Assembly (NCBI GenBank): GCA_016207095.1
Contig: JACQQF010000059.1
Coordinates: 1-35,103, forward strand
DNA: 35,103 nucleotides
Direction of reading: 5' to 3'
Source: Candidatus Methylomirabilota bacterium
GTDB lineage: Bacteria; Methylomirabilota; Methylomirabilia; Methylomirabilales; Methylomirabilaceae
Part shown: piece after piece, positions 7,165 to 15,593 of the stretch
Layout of the letters: the number at the start of each line of letters is the position of its first letter
Numbering within the stretch: the first letter of the stretch is position 1
Notes under the pieces: model-generated
What the model saw: the letters and a program-made list of their open reading frames with translations, nothing else
What the model was told of the DNA's origin: nothing
Database searches by the model: none
Program-made: the position numbers and the translations under genes

Positions 7165-7705
7165 CGTCATTCTCCTGCCCCGCTGAAGCAGGGAGTTCCC
7201 CCAGACGCCGCTCGGCCGGAATCTCGGATCCTTCTGTACGAGCGCTTCGGACCTCTCAATAGGGCAAGAACGTCCGCAGCCGAACACGTCTGGGCCGCTT
7301 CGAAGCGCGGCTCGCCTTCGCTTGGGATTCTAGCATGTCTTACCGCTTTCAGGACACCTTCTTTGTCGCCCGATATCTCGGGTGGAACCCGCCCGCGCCG
7401 ATTCCTGATCCGATCCGCCTATTGGAGAGGGACCCACAAGGATAAACCTCTCTGTGGGGGGAATGTCTGATTTCCTGGACAGCCCACACGGGACGCCAGC
7501 CGGCACCGACAGACCGAAGACCGCTCGCAAATCGATACACGATATCTCGCTGTCTCGTATGCCCCGTTGTCAAGACCAGGACCGCAACGGCCTGAGTCGT
7601 GTGACCAAGAGACGTGATCTATCGTATCTATACTACAGGTAACTCACCACGCGCAATCGGCGAATGCTCCCCGGAGAGAGGGGACCTTGACGTGGAGGAA
7701 GATGA
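7165..7705. other. Divergent intergenic region
   Basis: About 540 bases separate the reductase and the secreted unknown gene. It holds a likely reductase promoter (7327-7335), a small hairpin CCCGA-TATC-TCGGG at 7369-7382, and a TATACT hexamer at 7629-7634 without a good -35 partner that may serve the plus-strand gene. Open frames inside it have no ribosome site and no recognisable product. Confidence 0.4.
7327..7335 (-). promoter_or_regulatory. Extended -10 promoter of the reductase gene
   Basis: On the minus strand TGCTAGAAT fits TG-N-TATAAT with one mismatch in the hexamer. No clear -35 element lies upstream, which is acceptable for an extended -10 promoter. The predicted leader is about 155 bases. 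Confidence 0.4.
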
Positions 7706-8248
7706 ATGAGGCGATGGATGGTCATATCAGTAGTCACGCAAGCCACGCTGCTTGTCTGGTTGATGGCGGCCGCTCCCTCTGTCGCGGGACCGGCCCCCAC
7801 CGCCGGCGCGAGGCCGGCGATGGGCAGTGAGACAGGTGGGGCGATTCGCGGGCAGGGAGCGACGGCGGACGCCGCCCCAACATCCTTTCAGGAGATCACC
7901 GCCTCGTTCACCGCTGCGCCTACGTCCGGGGGCCTTGGTGACGCCCTGGAGGCGTCACGGGCCACCTTCTCGACAACAGAGCCGATCGAGTTCGACGCCG
8001 TCCTCAACGAGTCCGGACTGGCGGGGACCACAGCCAACCTGCAGCTCTTTGTGTTTGACCCGAAAGGACGGCTCGCCGTCGGGGGCTTCTTTGTCAACGG
8101 CATCGTTGCTCCCTCGAACCGGACAGGGTTCTTCATCCAGTTGAGCGCCGGATCGCTACCCGCCGGGCGGTTCACATGGCTGATGGTGATCTTCGACGCC
8201 TTCGGGAACGCCTTTGTGACACCCTTCCAGGCGCTTCACGTCCAATGA
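7706..8248 (+). CDS. Secreted protein of unknown function
   Basis: The 180-residue product begins with a signal peptide (MRRWMVISVVTQATLLVWLMAAAPSVAG, cleavage probably after SVA). A low-complexity Ala/Gly/Thr linker of about 45 residues follows. The last 110 residues look like a beta-sandwich: FSTTEPIEFDAVLNESGLAGTTANLQLFVFDPKGRLAVGG, then AGRFTWLMVIFDAFGNAF. This resembles Ig-like or CARDB-like extracellular domains, but I cannot assign a family. The start is supported by GGAGGAAG 4 bases upstream. The gene stands alone; the next gene is convergent. It is probably periplasmic or cell-surface, with unknown role. Confidence 0.7.
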   Translation: MRRWMVISVVTQATLLVWLMAAAPSVAGPAPTAGARPAMGSETGGAIRGQGATADAAPTSFQEITASFTAAPTSGGLGDALEASRATFSTTEPIEFDAVLNESGLAGTTANLQLFVFDPKGRLAVGGFFVNGIVAPSNRTGFFIQLSAGSLPAGRFTWLMVIFDAFGNAFVTPFQALHVQ

Positions 8249-8348
8249 GAGAGGGCGGGACCTCCCCTCGTTCGGCGTCAAGGGCGATCACTAACGGCCC
8301 AACTGTGCGTGATGAAACCAGGGAGGGGGGACGAAAGGGGGATGGGGA

Positions 8349-8894
8349 TCAGGAGTCGAAGTCTCGGAAGTTGGTGATACGCCAAGCGCCGTCCCTCTTA
8401 CCTGCCGAGAGCACCGATCGCTTCTTGAGAGTCGGGACCCCTTGTCCCGTGATGTTCAGATCATAGACGAAGAATAGATGCTCTCCCTCCTCTCGCTTCT
8501 CCAGCAGGCGATAGGTGACGTCCCGCTGCGCGGTCCCGGCTCTTCCGCCGCTGCTACCTTGCAGTAGCGCCTCCTCCTGCTCGATCTTCCGGGTCGCCAG
8601 CCCGTCCGTCAACTGCTTTGCCCTCGTCAAATCGACCTTCACGTAGTATTGATCGACGAACCGAGAGGCGATGGCCTCAACATCTGAGGCTTTGCCGCAC
8701 GCCGCGAAGAGGGTGGCAGCGGCCAGGAGAAGAAAGGTCAAGGGGTTGCGCTCGCGCCTGGAAGGGCTGGTTCGCGTGAGATAGGCCTCAGGAAGATCGA
8801 GGAACCGCTCGAATGTCACCCCCTGATCTCGAACCCGGCGTTCGATGAAAAGTTCAGCGTAATACTCGAGCAGTTCATCGGAGATTCGTTTCAT
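8349..8894 (-). CDS. Membrane-anchored or lipoprotein-like protein with an unusual N-terminal extension
   Basis: The 181-residue frame has a charged N-terminal segment of about 50 residues (MKRISDELLEYYAELFIERR), then a hydrophobic stretch (PLTFLLLAAATLFAACGK, about 51-68) ending in a lipobox-like FAAC (C66). A soluble C-terminal domain with alternating strands follows (YRLLEKREEGEHLFFVYDL and GAWRITNFRDF). Normally a lipobox follows directly after the start. Here either the protein is a single-pass membrane protein, or translation also starts at the TTG for L52, or two ORFs have fused. The ATG at 8894 has a GGGAG ribosome site. It lies 14 bases after the PpiD-like gene and is probably co-transcribed with it, suggesting an envelope role. 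Family not recognised. Confidence 0.65.
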   Translation of the reverse strand: MKRISDELLEYYAELFIERRVRDQGVTFERFLDLPEAYLTRTSPSRRERNPLTFLLLAAATLFAACGKASDVEAIASRFVDQYYVKVDLTRAKQLTDGLATRKIEQEEALLQGSSGGRAGTAQRDVTYRLLEKREEGEHLFFVYDLNITGQGVPTLKKRSVLSAGKRDGAWRITNFRDFDS

Positions 8895-8908
8895 CCCACT
8901 CCCATCGT

Positions 8909-9904
8909 TCAGAGGTTTGCCTGCTCGATCTTGACCTTGGCCCGCGCCCGGACCTGTCGAACCCAGTCGCTGAACACCTGCTCGCGTTTCCTCCTCAGGA
9001 GCCCTCGACGGTATTCGTTCATCTCCCGCTCATACTGGGCGGGGTCTGGGTCTTTCCGATCGATCACCCGAATGAGGTAGGCGGCCTTCGTTGCCTGGAT
9101 GATCGGGCTGACCTCGCCTTTTTCCAAAGCCAGGGCTGTTTCTTTGAAGGTGTCCTGATCGGGCACCCGCTTGACCTCCTGGGTCCATGTGAAGAACTCG
9201 GTCGAGAGCGGCTTGAGCCCGGACGACTTGACGATCTCCTGCCAGGGTTTCCTCTCCTTCACGAGCGCAGCAAGCCGCTGGATCGTCGCCTGCTGTGCCT
9301 GGATATCCGAAAGTAGGATGTATTCCACCTTGACGGAGGCGCGATTGAACCGGAAGGACTCCCACACTTCGTCGGGCAGGACATTTACCGCCCCCTTCAC
9401 CCACTGTTCGAGCTTACGAATCATCAGATCCTGACGAAGACCCTCCTCGAACCTCTCCGGGCTCAGGCGGGCCGATTCGAGGGCGCGGAGATACCGCTGG
9501 CGGCTGAAGCCAGTGTTGTCACTAAAGGCCGGCAAGCGCGTGATCTCGGCAGTCAACTCATCGGGACCGATCACGAGGCCCAATCGCCTCGCCTCGTAGA
9601 GCAGCACGTAGCGTGCGACCAGGCTCTCGATAATCTGTGTCTTTAGGTTCAACCGTTCCAGGATCTTCTCGTCAAATTTGTCCCCCATCGCTTGCTGATA
9701 CTGTTGGTACTGTCGCTGGTAGGCCTGCTGATATTCAGTATAAGGAACGTTCTCACCCTCGACCGTTGCAATGGTGTCCGGCCCAAGGCCACCCGACGTG
9801 GAGCGGAACCCCCAGACGAAGAACGTGGTCCCGATGAGGGCGAAGATCACCACCCACAGGGTGATGCTCAACGCCTTCGCATGTTCTCGCATACGCCCCA
9901 GCAT
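8909..9904 (-). CDS. PpiD/SurA-like membrane-anchored periplasmic chaperone
   Basis: The 331-residue protein has the PpiD layout: a short cytoplasmic N-terminus (MLGRMREHAKAL), one membrane helix (about 13-32, ITLWVVIFALIGTTFFVWGF), then a SurA_N_3-type chaperone domain (VNVPYTEYQ-like start, Q/Y-rich helix, IIESLVARYVLLYEARRLGLVI). The C-terminal part keeps the end of a parvulin fold (ETALALEKGEVSPIIQATKAAYLIRVIDRK), but the ARHIL-type active-site strand reads VEYILLS and the usual glycine-rich GGDLG motif is missing. It is therefore probably a chaperone without prolyl isomerase activity. PpiD assists outer-membrane proteins leaving the Sec translocon. It is shorter than enterobacterial PpiD (about 620). 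The start at 9904 has GGAGGT 5 bases upstream; codons further upstream are not used. Confidence 0.85.
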   Translation of the reverse strand: MLGRMREHAKALSITLWVVIFALIGTTFFVWGFRSTSGGLGPDTIATVEGENVPYTEYQQAYQRQYQQYQQAMGDKFDEKILERLNLKTQIIESLVARYVLLYEARRLGLVIGPDELTAEITRLPAFSDNTGFSRQRYLRALESARLSPERFEEGLRQDLMIRKLEQWVKGAVNVLPDEVWESFRFNRASVKVEYILLSDIQAQQATIQRLAALVKERKPWQEIVKSSGLKPLSTEFFTWTQEVKRVPDQDTFKETALALEKGEVSPIIQATKAAYLIRVIDRKDPDPAQYEREMNEYRRGLLRRKREQVFSDWVRQVRARAKVKIEQANL

Positions 9905-9939
9905 ATCTACCTCCACACAGTTGCAGGCATTGATCTTGC

Positions 9940-9968
9940 ATGATAGCCGATCCCTCAAGGCGCCGCAA
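9940..9968 (-). promoter_or_regulatory. Promoter of the PpiD-like gene
   Basis: On the minus strand TTGCGG (9968-9963) and TATCAT (9945-9940) are 17 bases apart. Transcription would start near 9933, about 30 bases before the ATG. Confidence 0.55.
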
Positions 9969-10004
9969 CGGTTTTTTCGAACCGCCAACCTCCCCAGAAA
10001 ATCC

Positions 10005-10033
10005 TTGTGTTTTCGCGGCAGGTGTGCTACAAG
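10005..10033 (+). promoter_or_regulatory. Possible promoter of the mre-mrd operon
   Basis: TTGTGT (10005-10010) is followed after 17 bases by TACAAG (10028-10033), with TG one base before the hexamer as in extended -10 promoters. The predicted start near 10040 leaves a leader of about 57 bases before mreB. Confidence 0.45.
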
Positions 10034-10081
10034 GAGGACCCTGCGTGAAATAACGCCCTATTCTCATCGCAACATATGTGA

Positions 10082-11125
<1,044 letters not shown>

Positions 11126-11198
11126 CCGGGCCCAACCTTCGGTCGTGGATGCATGAACGGCGCGCTTCAGCGCAGGTAAGTGGATAGTCGCGACGGGC

Positions 11199-12059
11199 AT
11201 GACTCGCCTACTGGTTCGATATCGCCGACCGCTCATCCTCTCCAGCACTCTCCTGCTGTCCTTTGTGCTCATGACTCTCCAGGTGCGCAGCCTAAGCCCC
11301 CTAGCCGACCTCACCAAGCGCATATTGCTTACCACGATCTCCCCAATCCTACGTATCGCTGAGGTCAGCAAGGCAACAACTGTCAGTCTGTGGAAGGAGT
11401 ATATCGATCTCCGCCGGGTCCGCCGGGACAATCAGCTCCTGAGAGAGGAGGTCCGCCAGTTCCGGGTACAGGTGGGAGAGCTCCAGGAGGCCGCACAGGA
11501 AAACTCCCGCCTGAATCACCTCCTTCAGATGGGCAGCACCTCCGGAACAGAGACAGTCGCCGCCAAGGTCATCGGAAAGGACGTGACGAACTGGTTCAGG
11601 ACGATTCTGATCGATAAGGGGGGAAAGGAAGGGATCCAGCGCCACATGGCCGTCGTCGCCCCTGAAGGGCTGGTGGGGCGTGTGATGGATGTCACCGCGC
11701 GTGCATCTCGGGTACAGCTCATCACCGACCCGGAGAGCTCAATAGGGTGTCTCGTCCAACGGAGCCGCGTTGCCGGAGTTGCGGCGGGGAGCCAGGCGGG
11801 CACTGTCCAGATCAAGTATCTCCCCTTGATGGCCGACGTGGTCGTGGGAGACCGGGTCATCACATCAGGAATGGGCGGCATCATCCCCAAAGGCATCCCG
11901 CTGGGCAAGGTCATCAGGTCGAGCCGACCAAATGGAGCCCTCTTCCAGGAGACCGAGGTGCAGGCCCTGGCCGATTTCTCCCGGCTGGAGGAGGTGATGG
12001 TGCTGAAACGGCCGCCCGAAGGTGATCTGCCGTCGGGAGGTGGCAAGCGCCTACCGTGA
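11199..12059 (+). CDS. mreC: Rod shape-determining protein MreC
   Basis: MreC is a bitopic inner-membrane protein linking MreB and MreD to PBP2. The 286 residues show a short N-terminus, one membrane helix (about 12-29, LILSSTLLLSFVLMTLQV), a coiled coil (about 64-105, LWKEYIDLRRVRRDNQLLREE onwards), and the double beta-barrel with the family motifs VIGKDVTNWFRTILIDKGGKEGI, GLVGRV, ITDPESSIG and ITSGMGGIIPKGIPLGKV. The tail is proline- and glycine-rich. No clear ribosome site precedes the ATG, so translation may be coupled or the leader unusual. Its stop overlaps the GTG of mreD. Confidence 0.95.
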   Translation: MTRLLVRYRRPLILSSTLLLSFVLMTLQVRSLSPLADLTKRILLTTISPILRIAEVSKATTVSLWKEYIDLRRVRRDNQLLREEVRQFRVQVGELQEAAQENSRLNHLLQMGSTSGTETVAAKVIGKDVTNWFRTILIDKGGKEGIQRHMAVVAPEGLVGRVMDVTARASRVQLITDPESSIGCLVQRSRVAGVAAGSQAGTVQIKYLPLMADVVVGDRVITSGMGGIIPKGIPLGKVIRSSRPNGALFQETEVQALADFSRLEEVMVLKRPPEGDLPSGGGKRLP

Positions 12060-12538
12060 GCATCCTCCTTCTCGCACTCCTCGGCGTCTGTCTCCTGCAA
12101 TCCACCGTTGCCCACCGCCTCGCCATTGGCGGCGTGCAGCCGGACCTCTTCCTGGTCCTCGTCTTCGGTTTGAGCCTCTCCACAAGGCCTGAACTGGCGA
12201 CCGTGGGGGGCTTTCTCATCGGCCTCTACCAAGACTCGCTCTCCGGCGCCCCCCTTGGCCTGAATGCCTTCACCCTCAGCCTGATCGGCTTCCTGGTCAG
12301 CCAACTGAGTCGACAGGTGAAAACGGCGGAGTTGGGCGCGCGATTCGCGCTGCTGTTCCTCGCCGGCATTACCTCAGGCTTGACCACCCTCCTCGTCCTC
12401 CGTTTCTTCCAGGTCTTCCGCCCGGTCGCTTCGACCATCCTCTGGACGGTGCTGCCAGCGGCTATCTACACGGCCATCCTCGGGGCCTGCTTGCTGGCCT
12501 TGCCAAGGCCGAGGTGGATGAGGGGTCTCGGCCGATGA
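12056..12538 (+). CDS. mreD: Rod shape-determining membrane protein MreD
   Basis: The 160-residue polytopic protein has about five hydrophobic segments and the MreD landmarks QSTVAHRLAIGGVQPDLFLVLVFGLSL and GFLIGLYQDSLSGAPLGLNAFTLSLIGFLV (the GxxxGLxxD pattern). MreD works with MreC to activate PBP2 and RodA. The start is GTG at 12056, overlapping the mreC stop in GTGA, which indicates coupled translation. Its own stop overlaps the mrdA start (ATGA at 12535-12538). Confidence 0.93.
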   Translation: MSILLLALLGVCLLQSTVAHRLAIGGVQPDLFLVLVFGLSLSTRPELATVGGFLIGLYQDSLSGAPLGLNAFTLSLIGFLVSQLSRQVKTAELGARFALLFLAGITSGLTTLLVLRFFQVFRPVASTILWTVLPAAIYTAILGACLLALPRPRWMRGLGR

Positions 12539-14376
12539 GCTGGGATCGCGACGCCAATCCCTACGCCCCTTTTCAGAAGCGAATCAAGGTCACGGCGTTT
12601 CTCATCTCTGGGGCGATGCTGATCCTTCTGCTCCGCCTCTGGCACCTGCAGATCCTCGACGGCGAGCGCATGCTCCTGCTCTCCATCAACAACCGCCTCC
12701 GGATCCGCACGGTCGAGGCGCCCCGAGGTCTCATTCTCGATCGGAACGGAGAGGTCATTGTCGAGAACCGGGCGTCGTTCGACCTCTATCTGATGCCTGA
12801 AGACATGGCTGACGTCGAGGAGGTCACTGGCCGCCTCGCCAAGATCCTCCAGGTGTCACCGGAGGAGATGCAGCAACGTCTCTCACAACGGGAGGCCCTG
12901 CCCTCCCAGCCGATGCTGCTCCGCAAAGGGGTCGATGAGCGAACTGTGATGGCCATCGAGGAGCAGAAAATCGATCTGCCCGGCGTGAACCTCCAGGTCA
13001 GGCCGGTTCGGGCGTACCCCGCCGGCGGCAGAGCGGCCACGTTGCTGGGCTACGTCAGCGAGGTGAACCACGCCCAGTTACACTCCAAGGAGTTTCAGGA
13101 CTTCCGTCCGGGTGAAACGATGGGGCAGGCCGGCGTCGAGCGACGGTACGACGCGTTCATCCGGGGCATCGACGGCGGTGAGCAGGTCGAGGTTGACGCG
13201 CGCGGGAAGGTGACCCGGCTGGTCCAACGGGTCGAACCACGCTCGGGATTCAACCTCTATCTTACGATCGACAAGCAGATCCAGCGGATCGCAGAGGAAT
13301 CGTTCGGGGGCAAGAGCGGCGCGCTGGTCGCCATGAACCCGTCCACGGGTGAAATCCTGGCCATGGTCAGCAAGCCCTCGTACGACCCCAATCAATTCTC
13401 CCAGCGCATGACACCCGAGCAATGGCGGACGCTGGTCTCGGACCCCAAGCATCCGATGCAGAACAGAGGGCTCCAGGGCCAGTACGCTCCCGGCTCCATC
13501 TTCAAGCTCGTGACGGCACTTGCGGCGCTCGAAAAACGGGCGATCACCCCCGACACCACGTTCTCCTGCAACGGCTTGTTCAGCCTCGGGTCTCACGTCT
13601 TTCAGGACTGGAAAAAGGGCGGCCACGGGACACTGAATCTCCGGCAGGGAATCGCCAACTCCTGCAATATCTACTTTTACAACACAGCCCTCAAAACGGG
13701 CATTGAGGAGATCGCCCGAGTCGCCCGGGAGCTAGGGCTTGGCGCGACCCCTGGGATCGGCCTCGGAGATGAGGCCAAAGGGGTCATCCCCTCGGCGGAG
13801 GCCCGCGCAAGGGGGGGTGGTGAATGGTATCCCGGGAACACCCTGATGGCGGGGATCGGGCAGGGCATGGTGACCGTGACCCCGATGCAATTGGTCGTCA
13901 TGGTGTCCGCCATCGCAAACGGGGGGACCATCTTCCGGCCGTGGGTGGTGCGAAGGGTGGAAACGCTGGACCGAGAGTCGATCGAGGAGTACGGGCCGGA
14001 GATGGTCCGCAAGGTGAATATCGACCCCGACAATCTTGCCATTGTCCGGCAGGGAATGCAGGCGGTGGTGAGCGATGGAACTGGAGGGCGGGCAAGAATC
14101 CCTGGGCTGGCGGTGGCGGGAAAGACGGGGACCGCCCAGGTGGTCCGGAAGGGAGGCCCGCTGAGGGGAGATCATCGGGACCACGCCTGGTTCGTCGCCT
14201 TCGCTTCCACCACCGATCCCCAAATCGCCGTGGTCGTGCTGGTGGAGCATGGGGGTTTCGGCGGAGCGGTGGCTGCACCGATCGCCAGGAACGTCCTGGA
14301 GGCATGGTTCAAGCTTCCCAAAGAATCGGGCAGCAGGGTCCAGGCGCCTCAGTCGGAATCGACCGAGGGGGACTGA
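12535..14376 (+). CDS. mrdA: Peptidoglycan D,D-transpeptidase, penicillin-binding protein 2
   Basis: PBP2 cross-links new peptidoglycan during elongation, in complex with RodA. The 613-residue product has a short cytoplasmic start, one membrane helix (about 20-37, FLISGAMLILLLRLWHLQIL), a pedestal domain with RGLILDRNG, and a transpeptidase domain with all three motifs: S321-I-F-K324 in GSIFKL, S376-C-N378 in ANSCNIYFYN, and K530-T-G532 in AGKTGTAQV. The ATG at 12535 is preferred over one 21 bases earlier because it overlaps the mreD stop and has GAGGGG about 8 bases upstream. It is followed by rodA after 15 bases. Confidence 0.96.
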   Translation: MSWDRDANPYAPFQKRIKVTAFLISGAMLILLLRLWHLQILDGERMLLLSINNRLRIRTVEAPRGLILDRNGEVIVENRASFDLYLMPEDMADVEEVTGRLAKILQVSPEEMQQRLSQREALPSQPMLLRKGVDERTVMAIEEQKIDLPGVNLQVRPVRAYPAGGRAATLLGYVSEVNHAQLHSKEFQDFRPGETMGQAGVERRYDAFIRGIDGGEQVEVDARGKVTRLVQRVEPRSGFNLYLTIDKQIQRIAEESFGGKSGALVAMNPSTGEILAMVSKPSYDPNQFSQRMTPEQWRTLVSDPKHPMQNRGLQGQYAPGSIFKLVTALAALEKRAITPDTTFSCNGLFSLGSHVFQDWKKGGHGTLNLRQGIANSCNIYFYNTALKTGIEEIARVARELGLGATPGIGLGDEAKGVIPSAEARARGGGEWYPGNTLMAGIGQGMVTVTPMQLVVMVSAIANGGTIFRPWVVRRVETLDRESIEEYGPEMVRKVNIDPDNLAIVRQGMQAVVSDGTGGRARIPGLAVAGKTGTAQVVRKGGPLRGDHRDHAWFVAFASTTDPQIAVVVLVEHGGFGGAVAAPIARNVLEAWFKLPKESGSRVQAPQSESTEGD

Positions 14377-14391
14377 GGAGAAATCTGGGAC

Positions 14392-15492
14392 ATGCTGATT
14401 GACCGGCGCACCTTCCAGACCTTCGAGTGGCGATTGGCCGCGCCTGTCGCGCTGCTGGCTGCCCTGAGCGTTGTCGTGATCTACAGCACCAGCGGCGCCC
14501 ATGCCTCCCTCATCCGCAGATCGCTCTATCTCAAGCAAGCCACGTGGGTAGTCGTGGGGCTGAGCGCGATGATCCTGCTCTGTAGCCTGCACTACCGAAC
14601 GATCGCGCGCCTCGCCTACCCCATCTATACGGTCACCCTTGCCGCATTAGTCCTGGTGGCCCTGATCGGCCGGTCGGGCTTCGGCGCCCAGCGCTGGCTC
14701 ACGCTCGGCCCGCTCGCATTCCAGCCCTCCGAGTTCATGAAACTGTCGCTGATCGTCCTGTTGGCCCGCTACTTAGAAGATCACAAGGACGAGCTAGGGG
14801 CGCCCCGCATCTTTCTTCTTCCGATCGTCCTCACCTTAGTGCCGGCGGCCTTGGTCCTGCGACAGCCCGACCTCGGGACTGCGCTCGTGCTCCTCTTCAC
14901 CTCCATCAGCGTCATGCTGGTGGTGGGGCTCAAGATCCGTTATTTTCTCTATATCGGAGGGGCCACACTCGCCATCGCCCCTTTCCTCTGGAGCTTCCTG
15001 CGCGACTACCAGAAGAATCGCTTCCTCGTCTTCGTCAATCCCGGCTCGGATCCGATGGGAGCGGGGTATCATCTCGCCCAATCCAAGATCGCCGTCGGAT
15101 CCGGGGGCCTGATCGGCAAAGGATGGATGGGGGCGACGCAGAGCCAGCTCAACTTCTTGCCGGCGAACCACACCGACTTCATCTTCGCCGGTCTCGCGGA
15201 GCAATGGGGCTTCATCGGATGTCTCGGCGTGCTTGTGCTGTATGCCTACCTCTTTTCGATCGGCCTCCGTCTCGCGCGGGACGCCCGCGACCTGTTCTCC
15301 ATGATCATGAGCTTCGGCATCGTGAGCATGATGGCGCTGCAGGTCCTGATCAACGTCGGGATGGTGATCGGGATCATGCCGGTGGTCGGCATCCCCCTGC
15401 CCCTCATGAGTTACGGCGGCTCCTCCATGCTGATGAATATGCTGGCTCTCGGTCTCCTGCTCAATATCCAGATGCAACGCTTCATGTATTGA
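14392..15492 (+). CDS. rodA: Peptidoglycan glycosyltransferase RodA (SEDS family)
   Basis: RodA polymerises lipid II into glycan strands in the elongasome. The 366-residue protein has about ten membrane helices and the SEDS signatures: GAQRWLTLGPLAFQPSEFMKL (about 103-123), RQPDLGTALVLL (containing the catalytic-type aspartate), the Q-x-W-G-F pattern in ANHTDFIFAGLAEQWGFIG, and the C-terminal IGIMPVVGIPLPLMSYGGSSM. GAGGAGA lies 10 bases before the ATG. It is the last gene of the mre-mrd operon; a possible terminator follows at 15547-15580. Confidence 0.97.
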   Translation: MLIDRRTFQTFEWRLAAPVALLAALSVVVIYSTSGAHASLIRRSLYLKQATWVVVGLSAMILLCSLHYRTIARLAYPIYTVTLAALVLVALIGRSGFGAQRWLTLGPLAFQPSEFMKLSLIVLLARYLEDHKDELGAPRIFLLPIVLTLVPAALVLRQPDLGTALVLLFTSISVMLVVGLKIRYFLYIGGATLAIAPFLWSFLRDYQKNRFLVFVNPGSDPMGAGYHLAQSKIAVGSGGLIGKGWMGATQSQLNFLPANHTDFIFAGLAEQWGFIGCLGVLVLYAYLFSIGLRLARDARDLFSMIMSFGIVSMMALQVLINVGMVIGIMPVVGIPLPLMSYGGSSMLMNMLALGLLLNIQMQRFMY

Positions 15493-15546
15493 GGCGGCAA
15501 CTGAGACCTTGACGGTCACTGTTGCCGCTGCTCGCAGTACAGACTG

Positions 15547-15580
15547 CCCCCTGATGCGATGAGGCCCGATGGGGGTTTTT
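15547..15580 (+). terminator. Possible terminator between rodA and ileS
   Basis: CCCCC at 15547-15551 can pair with GGGGG at 15571-15575, directly followed by TTTTTCTTT. The stem is short and its inner part pairs poorly, so the call is tentative. A second 8-bp inverted repeat (GCGGCAAC/GTTGCCGC) lies just after the rodA stop. Confidence 0.45.
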
Positions 15581-15593
15581 CTTTGGAGCCCGG

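Noticed and set aside
15493-15593. Possible T-box or leader riboswitch before ileS
   Set aside because: The leader is only about 100 bases, and no T-box sequence or specifier loop was seen; a weak terminator explains the GGGGGTTTTT better.
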